Assembly: GCA_020029455.1 (NCBI GenBank)
Contig: JAIBJH010000019.1
Coordinates: forward strand, 1 to 20,083
Direction of reading: 5' to 3'
DNA: 20,083 nucleotides
Source of the DNA: Hyphomicrobiales bacterium
GTDB lineage: Bacteria > Pseudomonadota > Alphaproteobacteria > Rhizobiales > Aestuariivirgaceae
Shown: positions 1 to 6,867 of the stretch, in pieces
Numbering within the stretch: position 1 is the first letter of the stretch
Layout: the number at the start of each line of letters is the position of its first letter
Notes under the pieces: model-generated
Seen by the model: only the letters and a program-made list of their open reading frames with translations
Told to the model about the DNA's origin: nothing
The model's database searches: none
Program-made: the position numbers and the translations under genes

Positions 1-142
1 GCGGACGTCCACTGGACGTCCGCATAGTGTGCACTGCTCTTCCGGCCCTGCGCTTACGCTCCGTCGCCTCTTCCGGCGCGGGACCCGTTGCTTCGCAACT
101 CCCGCGCGCCCGGTGGGCGGCGGACGTCCACCGGACGTCCGC
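1..142. repeat. Paired near-identical palindromes flanking a hairpin-forming intergenic segment
   Basis: A 23-base palindrome at 1-23 (arms GCGGACGTCCA and TGGACGTCCGC around one central C) recurs in the same orientation at 120-142 with one base changed (T to C at position 13). Between them, CTCTTCCGGC occurs twice (37-46 and 68-77). The sequence 77-106 can fold as a bulged hairpin: CGCGGGA pairs with TCCCGCG, and GTTGC pairs with GCAAC over a TTC loop. The block lies just past the stop of the first minus-strand gene, so it could act as its transcript end. No T-run follows, which argues against an ordinary intrinsic terminator. It resembles a REP- or BIME-like extragenic element, but the family cannot be named from one copy, and the left side lies outside the window. 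Confidence 0.6.
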
Positions 143-156
143 GTAGAGCGCCCACC

Positions 157-1767
157 TCACCCCTTAAACTTGGCCCAGATGCGGTCGAGTTCCTGTTCCA
201 CGTCGGCGGGAAGCGGCGGCTGGATATAGAGCCTGCCCATGACATCGCGTGGCGGATAGAGGCCCGGATCGTTGAGAAGCTGCGCTTCCATGAGCGGGCC
301 CGCGGCGTGAACCGTGTTGGCATACATCAGGGTCTTGGTGCCCGCCGCCGCTACCTCCGGCTTCAAGAGATAGTCGATCAGCTGGTGAGCCGCTTCCGGG
401 TCCTTGGCGTTCTTCGGGATGACTAGAAGCTGGAACCACAATTCGCTGCCTTCCTTCGGCACCACATAGGCGATGGTTCCAGTCTGCTTGGCTTTGGCAA
501 GGTCCCTGGCGATAAGGGCGTCTCCGGAATAGCCGATGCCAACACAGTATCTGCCGCTCGAGAGACCATCAACAAACTCGGCCTTGGGCACTACTTTGAC
601 GAAGTCCTTGATCTGCGAGAGCGCAGCGTCAACGGCTTCAAGATCGGTGACGCCAACGTTGCGGAAGTCACCACCCACATAACTGACGAATGAGGGTACG
701 ACATCGATGGGCTCATCGATGATGGCAATGCCGCAGGACGAGAGAGCCGCCGCATTCCTGGGATCAAACAAGAGCGCCATGCTGTTGACCGGCGTGTCGG
801 GCAGAATTTTGTCGACAAGATCCTTGTTGATGCCGATGCCGACGGTTCCCCAGAGATAGGGGATGGAGTGGGCGTTCAACGGATCAAGGGCCTCGGTGTA
901 CACCTGCGAGGCGGTGTCGAGGGTGTTCGAGTTTGGAATCTTGACGCGATCAATCTTGGTGACCGAACCCTGCTTCTCAAGGATCTGGCGCATTTCGGCA
1001 CCGGCCTGCACCATGAGGTCATAGTCGGCCGATCCCGACAGCAGGAGCTTCCGGGTCTCGTTCGATTTGTCATAGGTGTCGTGCAGCACGTGGATGCGGG
1101 TCAGGTTTTCGAAACCTTCAAGGGCGGCGGGATCAACCACGCCTTCCGCCGAGAGAATGCGGATTGTCGCCTTTGGCGGCTCAGTGAGGAATTTGGCGGA
1201 GCGCACGATGTTGCCGAAAACCGGGGGCGTGAGAAGGCCCGTCACTCTCAGGCCGTTATCCGACTCGTAACGCGCCACCGCCGTCATGGTGGCAGGCCCG
1301 AAGCGGCCATCAATGAGGCCCGGCTCCATACCAAGTTGTTCCAGGATTTCCTGGGCGCGCAGTACGTCACCCGGATTCACGACCATGCCCTGGCCCTGGC
1401 CAGTGCCGAGAGACCAGCCTTCCTTGGCCCAGACTGAAGCATAAAGCGTGCGGAAGAGCTGGCGCTTGTTTGGCACAGCAGCGGTCCAGCCGGATGCCGC
1501 CAGGAAGTCGCCAACACCCGCCAGTGTCGCGGCATCAAGCGGCCGGTCAGTGCCGGTGGGCTGGAGATAGCCGAGCCGCACAAGAAGTTTCTGTGCAGTC
1601 TTGAGTTCGGCAGGGGTCAGAGTGGCAAGGCTTGCCAGCCTCGTGCCAGTCACGTCCTCGGCTTGGGGCTTACCCGGTATGATGCCTTGGGCAGCAACGG
1701 GGAGTGTTTGCAGAAGCAGTACCGAAGCAAGGCTCGCCGCTCCTGCGTAGTACGCAGTAGTTTTCAT
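157..1767 (-). CDS. Secreted peptidoglycan-binding / PotF-like solute-binding fusion protein (divergent paralog)
   Basis: The 536-residue product has a signal peptide (hydrophobic to about 25, likely cut after VAAQ with no lipobox Cys). It then has a degenerate PGBD-like repeat (about 51-95), a clear PG_binding_1 repeat (about 134-183, core LIDGRFGPATMTAVARYE) and a PotF/SpuD-type periplasmic polyamine-binding domain (about 200-536). The start ATG follows GGAGG at good spacing; upstream in-frame codons have no such site. It aligns without gaps to the next gene upstream, which has the same length. The ligand pocket differs: the family NWxDY motif is SAEGV here (206-210) and the later WFD Asp is Gln (446), while GYSGD (412-416) remains. 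Polyamine binding is therefore doubtful, and it may bind another solute or act as a sensor. No ABC permease or ATPase gene is nearby. The fold assignment is firm; ligand and role are inference. Confidence 0.85.
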   Translation of the reverse strand: MKTTAYYAGAASLASVLLLQTLPVAAQGIIPGKPQAEDVTGTRLASLATLTPAELKTAQKLLVRLGYLQPTGTDRPLDAATLAGVGDFLAASGWTAAVPNKRQLFRTLYASVWAKEGWSLGTGQGQGMVVNPGDVLRAQEILEQLGMEPGLIDGRFGPATMTAVARYESDNGLRVTGLLTPPVFGNIVRSAKFLTEPPKATIRILSAEGVVDPAALEGFENLTRIHVLHDTYDKSNETRKLLLSGSADYDLMVQAGAEMRQILEKQGSVTKIDRVKIPNSNTLDTASQVYTEALDPLNAHSIPYLWGTVGIGINKDLVDKILPDTPVNSMALLFDPRNAAALSSCGIAIIDEPIDVVPSFVSYVGGDFRNVGVTDLEAVDAALSQIKDFVKVVPKAEFVDGLSSGRYCVGIGYSGDALIARDLAKAKQTGTIAYVVPKEGSELWFQLLVIPKNAKDPEAAHQLIDYLLKPEVAAAGTKTLMYANTVHAAGPLMEAQLLNDPGLYPPRDVMGRLYIQPPLPADVEQELDRIWAKFKG

Positions 1768-1791
1768 TGTGGTCCTCCAATGACAGTTACA
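1765..1791 (-). promoter_or_regulatory. 5' leader shared with the paralogous gene upstream
   Basis: The 27 bases ending in this gene's ATG match the 27 bases ending in the paralog's ATG (3484-3510) at 23 positions. The shared core is TGTAACwGTCATTGGAG, which contains the ribosome binding site. The likeness may simply be left over from the duplication, or may be a kept control element. It marks the limits of the duplicated unit upstream of the coding sequence. Confidence 0.6.
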
Positions 1792-1805
1792 TTTCAGTTT
1801 TTCAT

Positions 1806-1870
1806 GACAAGTTTCAGGTATCGCGGAAGCCAACTGCCCGCGAAGTTGGACGGATGCCCGAAAACTTGTC
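1806..1870 (-). other. Intergenic inverted repeat with nested hairpin
   Basis: Between the two paralogs, GACAAGTTT (1806-1814) and AAACTTGTC (1862-1870) form a perfect 9-base inverted repeat. It encloses a smaller hairpin, CCAACT (1830-1835) pairing with AGTTGG (1844-1849). Transcribed from the minus strand, it would fold just after the stop of the first paralog and before the ribosome binding site of the second. No T-run follows, so it is more likely an RNA-processing or stability element, or a weak attenuating structure, than a strong terminator. Confidence 0.4.
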
Positions 1871-1875
1871 GCCGC

Positions 1876-3486
1876 TTAGTTCTTGAACCTCTCCCAGATG
1901 CGCGTGATTTCTGCTTCGATATCGGCGGGAAGCGGCGGCTGGATCGATAGTCTGCCGAGCGTCTCGCGCGGCGGATAGAGGCCAGGATCATCAAGCAGCT
2001 TCTTGTCGATATAGGGCGCGGAAGCCCAGACCGCGTTTGCATATTGCAGGTAGTTTGTCGATGCGCCCGCCACTTCCGGCTTGAGAAAGTGATTGATGAG
2101 CTGATAGGCCTCATCCTTGTTTTTCGACGCGCCGGGGATCACGAAAAGATCAAACCAGATCTCACTGCCTTCCTTTGGCACGCTATAGACGATAGTACCG
2201 GTGCCCTTCTCCTTGGCCGGATCGCGCGAGAATAGAATGTCGCCGGAATATCCGAAAGCGACGCAGGATTTGCCGTCGGTCAGATCGTCAATGTAGCTGT
2301 CAAGCGAGACCGCCTTCACATAGGGTTTCACTCTTTGGAGTACCTCATCCACTGCTTCGAGGTCGCTGATGCCGACGCTGTTGAAATCACCGCCCAGATA
2401 GCTGACGATCGCAGGGAACACATCGACCGGCTCATCGATTATGCGAAGTCCGCATTGCGAAAGCTCTGCGGCGTATTTGGGATCAAGCAGAAGCGCCATG
2501 CTGTTGAGCGGCGCATCGGGGAGGATGGCCTTGACCTTCTCCTTGTTGATGCCAAGACCTACCGTACCCCACATATAGGGAACCGAATGGAGGTTGTCCG
2601 GATCGAGCCGCTCGACATAGACAAGCGAGGCCGTATCGACTGTCAGGATGTTGGGAATCTTGATGCGGTCAATCGCTTCTACGGCGTTTTCCTTCTCCAG
2701 CACTTGACGCAGTCCTTGGCCTGTCTGCACCATGACGTCATACTTTGACGAGCCTTGCAGCAAGAGCTCTTTCGTTTCAGACGACTCTTCGAATGTCTCG
2801 TGGACAACACGGACATTCGTCTCGCGCTCAAAGCCGTCAAGCGCGGCCGGATCAACGTAGTCCGGCCAGTTCAACATGTAGATCGTTTTCCTCGGCTGGT
2901 TCTGCGCAAATTTCGCAGTCCGGGTGATATTGTGCAGCGCGTTGCGATTGAGCAGGCCATTGACCTTCATGCCGCTTCCGGATTGGAAGCGGGCCACGGC
3001 GGTCATTGTCATCGGGCCGAAGCGGCCATCTATCGGTCCTGTCTCAATGCCAAGGGCCGTCAATGCAGTCTGGGCCTGCGTCACATCCTCCGAGCCGACG
3101 ACTGAGTCCTGGCCCTCGGCAGTTCCAGTGGACCATCCCTCTTTCACCCAGATGGCTGAAATGAGCTGGCGGAAAAGCTGGTTCTTGTTGGGAGCAAGGC
3201 CGCTTCCACCCGGCGTAGCAGCAAAACTCTTCATTGCATCAAATGTTGCTACATCAAGGGGACGGTCCTCGCCTGCTTTCTCAAGATAACCCAAACGCAT
3301 GAGAAGCTTCCGGGCCAAGGCGAGTTCAGAAGGAGTAAGTTGAGCAAGGCTTGCGAAGCGGGTTCCCGACACTTCTTCGACTTGCGGCTTGCCGGGAATG
3401 ATGCCCTGGGCCGCCGCCGGCAGAGGTTGCACCAAAAGCAGTGCAGCAAAGGCTGAAGTGAACGCATACATCGCAGAGAGTTTCAT
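1876..3486 (-). CDS. Secreted peptidoglycan-binding / PotF-like polyamine-binding fusion protein
   Basis: The 536-residue product has a signal peptide (1-27, PAAAQ end), a degenerate PGBD-like repeat (about 51-95), a canonical peptidoglycan-binding repeat (about 134-182, PIDGRFGPMTMTAVARFQ) and a PotF/SpuD/PotD-like binding domain (about 201-536). Pocket positions of the PotF family are mostly kept: NWPDY (206-210), GYSGD (412-416), WFDLF with Asp446, and YAN (482-484). Polyamine or a related amine is the expected ligand. The ATG at 3486 follows GGAG seven bases upstream. It lies 48 bases after the SUMF1-domain gene, so co-transcription is likely. Solute-binding proteins normally work with a permease and ATPase, and none is present here. 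The peptidoglycan-binding part suggests a wall-held receptor instead. The architecture is seen directly; the ligand is inferred from family residues. Confidence 0.87.
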   Translation of the reverse strand: MKLSAMYAFTSAFAALLLVQPLPAAAQGIIPGKPQVEEVSGTRFASLAQLTPSELALARKLLMRLGYLEKAGEDRPLDVATFDAMKSFAATPGGSGLAPNKNQLFRQLISAIWVKEGWSTGTAEGQDSVVGSEDVTQAQTALTALGIETGPIDGRFGPMTMTAVARFQSGSGMKVNGLLNRNALHNITRTAKFAQNQPRKTIYMLNWPDYVDPAALDGFERETNVRVVHETFEESSETKELLLQGSSKYDVMVQTGQGLRQVLEKENAVEAIDRIKIPNILTVDTASLVYVERLDPDNLHSVPYMWGTVGLGINKEKVKAILPDAPLNSMALLLDPKYAAELSQCGLRIIDEPVDVFPAIVSYLGGDFNSVGISDLEAVDEVLQRVKPYVKAVSLDSYIDDLTDGKSCVAFGYSGDILFSRDPAKEKGTGTIVYSVPKEGSEIWFDLFVIPGASKNKDEAYQLINHFLKPEVAGASTNYLQYANAVWASAPYIDKKLLDDPGLYPPRETLGRLSIQPPLPADIEAEITRIWERFKN

Positions 3487-3534
3487 GGTGGAACTCCAAT
3501 GACTGTTACAAACAAACTTCTCATTGCAGATTTC

Positions 3535-5088
3535 TCACGGCAGGCTTCGCGACACGCGGAAGCCGATGGTGCGGGAGGCGCGCGTCTGATCCTCAAAGCC
3601 CTTGGGCGCAAGGGCCGAAAGCACCGGCTGGCTCGACCATGACCCCCCGCGCACTACGCGCTTGCGGCAATCGCGCTCGCTGGGTTTGGTCTTGTAATTG
3701 AAGCCGGGCGTCCAGCAATCCGAGACCCACTCCCAGACATTGCCGCGCATGTCATAAAGGCCGACGGCATTGGCTTCATAGGAGCCTGCCGGGGCCGTCT
3801 GCGAGAACGGGTCGTTGCAAGGCGCGCCACCTGTTGCCGCGGAATAATTTGAAGAGCGGCAGAGCAACTGGGCCGTGAGAGCGGGAGTGGCGCGATTGGC
3901 CGTTGCCTCGCCACCCGCTTCCGCCACGTCCCACTCTTGGGAAGTAGGCAGCCGGTAGGTCCTGCCGGAGATGTTTGAAAGCCAGGGCAAATATTGCTCG
4001 GCGATCATCTGGTGAGAGACATTGATCACCGGCCGCGCGCCTCCGCCCCAGCCGGCATCGGGCACTTCAGTGCAGGCGCCGGCGGCAACGCAGCGGGACC
4101 AGTCATCGAAGGTCACCTCAAAACGGCCGATTGCGAAAGGCGTGAGGCTAGGTGCATCGCCTGCCGTGAATTTGAGATCGACACCGTCAGCCGCCACGGG
4201 CCTGGGCACGACGATTGCTACAAGATCAGGACAGGCATCGCAGTCCCTCCAGACCTGGCCGGGAGCAATGGCGGGCACTTCGGCCTGTTGAATTGAAGAT
4301 GGTTCCGACACAGGCTGCGGGGCAGCCTCCGGCGTTGCCAGGGCAATATCCTGCTCCTCAGGCGCTGCCGGCGGCGTTTCCGGAACTGCGGGCGCAGCTT
4401 CCACAACCGCGGGCGCAACAGGAGGAGGTTCAGGAACTGCCTGCTGAGCGGCCTGACTTTCCGCTGCGGCTTCGGGTTGAGGCTCTATTGCTGTGACTTG
4501 TTGTTGTGCCGGAGCTGGTGCAACGGGCGCTTCAGCAGGAGGTTCCGGCGCCTTTGCCAATTGCTGCGGCGCAGTTGATTCGGGCGCCGCCGGTTGCGGC
4601 GTTACAACAGGCGCCGGTTCGGCAAGTGCCGGGCTCGTCTCTGCGGCTTGCTGGGAAGGCTCGGTAGCCTGAGATGGCGGTGCTTCACTTGTGCTGTCCT
4701 CCGAATCCGTCAGCACGGGTGAATCCGCATTATCGGTTTTCGGCAGTGTAGAAGCCTGCGGCGCGGGAGACTGGGCAACAGCGGCAGGCGCTGTTGCAGC
4801 TTCCTTTCCGCCTGCCGCTTGCTGCGAAGAAGCCTCGGTTTCACTGGCTATTTTCTTCTGCACGCCAAAATCCTGTGCGAACCAGAAGACGCCCGCCCCG
4901 CTCATGCCGGCGAGCATGGCAAGGGCAATCGCCGCCACCATCTGGCGGCTGCTGAAACCACTGCCTTGAGAGGAATTGCCTGCGAAGTCAGACAGGCGCT
5001 GATCCCCACCGCGCTGGCCCTGGACTACTCCGAAACGGGCCTTGAAATCCTCAACCTGCGAGACGGGACGACGTACTGACTGAGACAT
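3535..5088 (-). CDS. Membrane-anchored protein with Pro/Ala-rich linker and FGE/SUMF1-like domain
   Basis: The 517-residue product has a short cytoplasmic N-terminus, one membrane helix (about 50-72), a long low-complexity linker rich in Pro, Ala, Gln and Glu (about 85-275), and a C-terminal formylglycine-generating-enzyme-like domain (about 278-514). Marks of that domain are DCDACPDLV, GRFEVTFDDW, YRLPTSQEWDVAE, LYDMRGNVWEWVSD and RVVRGGSW. The two cysteines that form formylglycine in true FGE (after GGSY) align to Ser486 and Ser491. Sulfatase activation is therefore unlikely; the domain more probably binds a ligand or is a different enzyme of the SUMF1/EgtB/PvdO superfamily. The topology places the domain in the periplasm. 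The ATG at 5088 (MSQSVRR) is preferred, although an in-frame GTG at 5097 is possible. It is the likely first gene of a unit with the two binding-protein fusions. Confidence 0.8.
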   Translation of the reverse strand: MSQSVRRPVSQVEDFKARFGVVQGQRGGDQRLSDFAGNSSQGSGFSSRQMVAAIALAMLAGMSGAGVFWFAQDFGVQKKIASETEASSQQAAGGKEAATAPAAVAQSPAPQASTLPKTDNADSPVLTDSEDSTSEAPPSQATEPSQQAAETSPALAEPAPVVTPQPAAPESTAPQQLAKAPEPPAEAPVAPAPAQQQVTAIEPQPEAAAESQAAQQAVPEPPPVAPAVVEAAPAVPETPPAAPEEQDIALATPEAAPQPVSEPSSIQQAEVPAIAPGQVWRDCDACPDLVAIVVPRPVAADGVDLKFTAGDAPSLTPFAIGRFEVTFDDWSRCVAAGACTEVPDAGWGGGARPVINVSHQMIAEQYLPWLSNISGRTYRLPTSQEWDVAEAGGEATANRATPALTAQLLCRSSNYSAATGGAPCNDPFSQTAPAGSYEANAVGLYDMRGNVWEWVSDCWTPGFNYKTKPSERDCRKRVVRGGSWSSQPVLSALAPKGFEDQTRASRTIGFRVSRSLP

Positions 5089-5112
5089 ACCGCACACTCT
5101 CGGCCCCGCAAT

Positions 5113-5312
5113 GACTCCACGAAGCCTACAAAAAGGATTGCCGTCCCTTTGGCATCAAGAAAATGGTCGACAATGCGGCACAAATGTGACGTATGCGGAG
5201 CAATGAGCTGTTAAGATTCTATTAACCTTAACGGCGCCTCGCCCGGGATTTATGGTTAACACACCGGTCGAGGAGATTGAATCGCCTGCGAAACGAACGA
5301 TTCTCCAGATTC
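5113..5312. promoter_or_regulatory. GANTC (CcrM-type methylation) site cluster in promoter region
   Basis: Five GANTC sites fall within 200 bases: GACTC 5113-5117, GATTC 5215-5219 (inside the CtrA box), GAATC 5279-5283, GATTC 5299-5303 and GATTC 5308-5312. A sixth lies at 5396-5400 inside the end of pdxJ. In many alphaproteobacteria, CcrM methylates GANTC and its timing affects promoters of cell-cycle genes. The rest of the 5089-5379 region holds a weak nested inverted repeat (CCAGAT 5305-5310 with ATCTGG 5338-5343, and CAACA 5322-5326 with TGTTG 5330-5334). This could be part of the pdxJ transcript end. Confidence 0.55.
5211..5225. promoter_or_regulatory. Perfect CtrA-type binding box (TTAA-N7-TTAA)
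   Basis: The sequence TTAAGATTCTATTAA matches the full CtrA recognition pattern of alphaproteobacteria, with the seven-base spacer exact. Further TTAA half sites lie at 5228-5231 and 5256-5259. The box is 123 bases upstream of the SUMF1-domain gene and downstream of the pdxJ stop, so it is placed to control the minus-strand unit. The spacer contains a GATTC (GANTC) methylation site. CckA, the kinase at the head of the CtrA phosphorelay, is encoded at the right end of this window. Confidence 0.65.
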
Positions 5313-5379
5313 AAAGTGTCACAACAGCATGTTGGAGATCTGGCCACGATGTCCGCGCATTTACCTTGCCACAACTTCG

Positions 5380-6120
5380 TCACACCGGCGCCAGAGATTC
5401 CCGGAAAAGCCGCACTGTTTCCAGCATTCCAAAAGTCAGGGCATCGGCGGTGATAGCGTGACCGATTGAGACTTCGAGAAGATTGGGAAGCGCGGCGATG
5501 AGGCGTGGCAGATTCTCGCGCGTCAGGTCATGGCCGGCGTTGAGCCCGATGCCGACACTTGTGGCGGCCCTGCCCGTTGCCACCACTTTCTCGAATTCGC
5601 GGGCCATCGCCTGGCCATCGCGTGCGCCGCCATAGGGGCCTGTGTAGATTTCCACACGGTCGGCACCGCAAGCCTTGGCCATGCCAGGCGCATCGGGGTT
5701 AGGATCGATGAAAACCGACACACGGAAGCCCGAGGCGTGCAGACGGTTGACGATGCCGCTCAAGGACTTTCCATTCTTCGAAAAATTCCAACCGTGGTCT
5801 GAGGTGGATTGGCCGGGATCGTCGGGCACAAGCGTTACCTGGTCGGGCCTTTCCTCCTCAACCAGGTGGAGGAAGCGCTCATCAGGATAGCCTTCGATGT
5901 TGAACTCGCGGCCGGGCCAGCGCTCACGCAACAGCTTGCGCAGGACCGTGACGTCAGTCCTGCGGATGTGGCGCTCGTCGGGGCGGGGATGAACGGTGAT
6001 GCCGTGAGCGCCGGCCTCAAGGGCAATCTCGCTCAAGCCTTCAAGCGACGGCCAGGGCAGATCGCGGCGGTTGCGCAAATAGGCGATGGCATTGACATTG
6101 ACGGACAATTGGCAGGGCAA
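5380..6120 (-). CDS. pdxJ: Pyridoxine 5'-phosphate synthase
   Basis: PdxJ joins 3-amino-2-oxopropyl phosphate with 1-deoxyxylulose 5-phosphate to give pyridoxine 5'-phosphate, the ring-forming step of DXP-dependent vitamin B6 synthesis in the cytoplasm. The 246-residue protein has the usual length and family marks: SVNVNAIAYLRNRRDLPWP at the N-terminus, HPRPDERHIR (His44, Arg46, His51), FNIEGYP with Glu76, LVPDDPGQSTSDHGW, and GIGLNAGHDL near residue 195. The start is TTG at 6120: AGGAG lies seven bases upstream, the next residues match known N-termini, and no nearby ATG would keep the first beta strand. It follows a small secreted unknown by 106 bases on the same strand. Below it is the CtrA-box region, so the next unit probably has its own promoter. 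Confidence 0.96.
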   Translation of the reverse strand: MPCQLSVNVNAIAYLRNRRDLPWPSLEGLSEIALEAGAHGITVHPRPDERHIRRTDVTVLRKLLRERWPGREFNIEGYPDERFLHLVEEERPDQVTLVPDDPGQSTSDHGWNFSKNGKSLSGIVNRLHASGFRVSVFIDPNPDAPGMAKACGADRVEIYTGPYGGARDGQAMAREFEKVVATGRAATSVGIGLNAGHDLTRENLPRLIAALPNLLEVSIGHAITADALTFGMLETVRLFRESLAPV

Positions 6121-6226
6121 GGCACTTCTCCTGCCGGTCTGTTAAAGCGAAAGCGGTCCGGCCGGAATCTCCGGTTTCTGGAATTCCTGTCAGTCCACTT
6201 CGAGATTTCTCAGGGAGATTTGGAGT

Positions 6227-6682
6227 TCAAGGCGATTTGGCCTGGGCGCGGCAGCCCCGGTCCTTGATCATCTCGGCGAGGTAGCCGCCGTCATCGGCGG
6301 TCATCCCCTTGGCCTTGCGGACCTCGTCTGCCAGTTTGAAATTCTTCTGGGCCGCGATGAGCAGCTTGCAGGGGCTATGGTTCTTGCTCCTGATGTTCAT
6401 CTGGTGGAGGGCAAGGCTCATGCACAGTTCGGCATAGCCGGCGCCGCGGGCCACGGCTTCATCGGGGGCGCCTTTCAGGCGCAGCAGCATCTGGCGCGCA
6501 CCGAAGCAGTTGCCATAGGCGCTGAGGAAATCTCCGTTGCGCCAGCTTGTCATTCCCTGCTCGCGCATCTTGCCGGCCATGGCCATGACCATGGTGTTGT
6601 CAGCATGGGCAGCTGGTGAAGCGGCGGCAAAAAGGAACGCGGCGACGAGCGCCACAGCGATTTTCCTCTCCAGGACTGGCAT
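6227..6682 (-). CDS. Small secreted helical protein of unknown function with four cysteines
   Basis: I do not recognise this 151-residue protein. A signal peptide is clear (MPVLERK, then a hydrophobic Ala-rich stretch ending AAHADN, likely cut near 27). The mature part is helical, and MREQGMTSWRNGDFLSAYGN followed by a second amphipathic stretch resembles a TPR-like pair. Four cysteines (in NCFGA, ELCMS, PCKLL and DRGCRA) could form two disulfides in the periplasm. The ATG at 6682 follows GAGGA four bases upstream. It may be co-transcribed with pdxJ downstream, though nothing ties it to vitamin B6. It is divergent from the secreted protein gene at 6868. Confidence 0.75.
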   Translation of the reverse strand: MPVLERKIAVALVAAFLFAAASPAAHADNTMVMAMAGKMREQGMTSWRNGDFLSAYGNCFGARQMLLRLKGAPDEAVARGAGYAELCMSLALHQMNIRSKNHSPCKLLIAAQKNFKLADEVRKAKGMTADDGGYLAEMIKDRGCRAQAKSP

Positions 6683-6867
6683 TCGTTCCTCTTTGCTCGC
6701 CGCTTCGACCTGACTGTAACCTGCAATTTTGGCGAAATGCTGTTGGCGGATGAATCACGGGATATAACTCACTCTTAGTCCCACTGGCTCCCCTCGCCAA
6801 TGCAAATTGAAAGGTCGAGGCTTTACGAAATTGCGGATTTGCACTTAGATCGCGTGAGCCGGGGGCT
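6683..6867. promoter_or_regulatory. Divergent intergenic region, promoters not resolved
   Basis: These 185 bases separate two divergent secreted-protein genes and should hold both promoters. It contains a 7-base inverted repeat (TGCAAAT 6801-6807 and ATTTGCA 6837-6843), one GANTC site (6752-6756) and AT-rich steps such as TATAAC near 6763. I cannot fit a convincing -35/-10 pair with normal spacing on either strand. Confidence 0.3.

Noticed and set aside
868..1437. Long plus-strand open frame opposite the first fusion gene
   Set aside because: It is a mirror of a well-supported minus-strand gene, has no ribosome site and no recognisable domain.
3535..5088. SUMF1-domain protein as a sulfatase-activating enzyme
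   Set aside because: Both catalytic cysteine positions are serine and no sulfatase gene is in the window.
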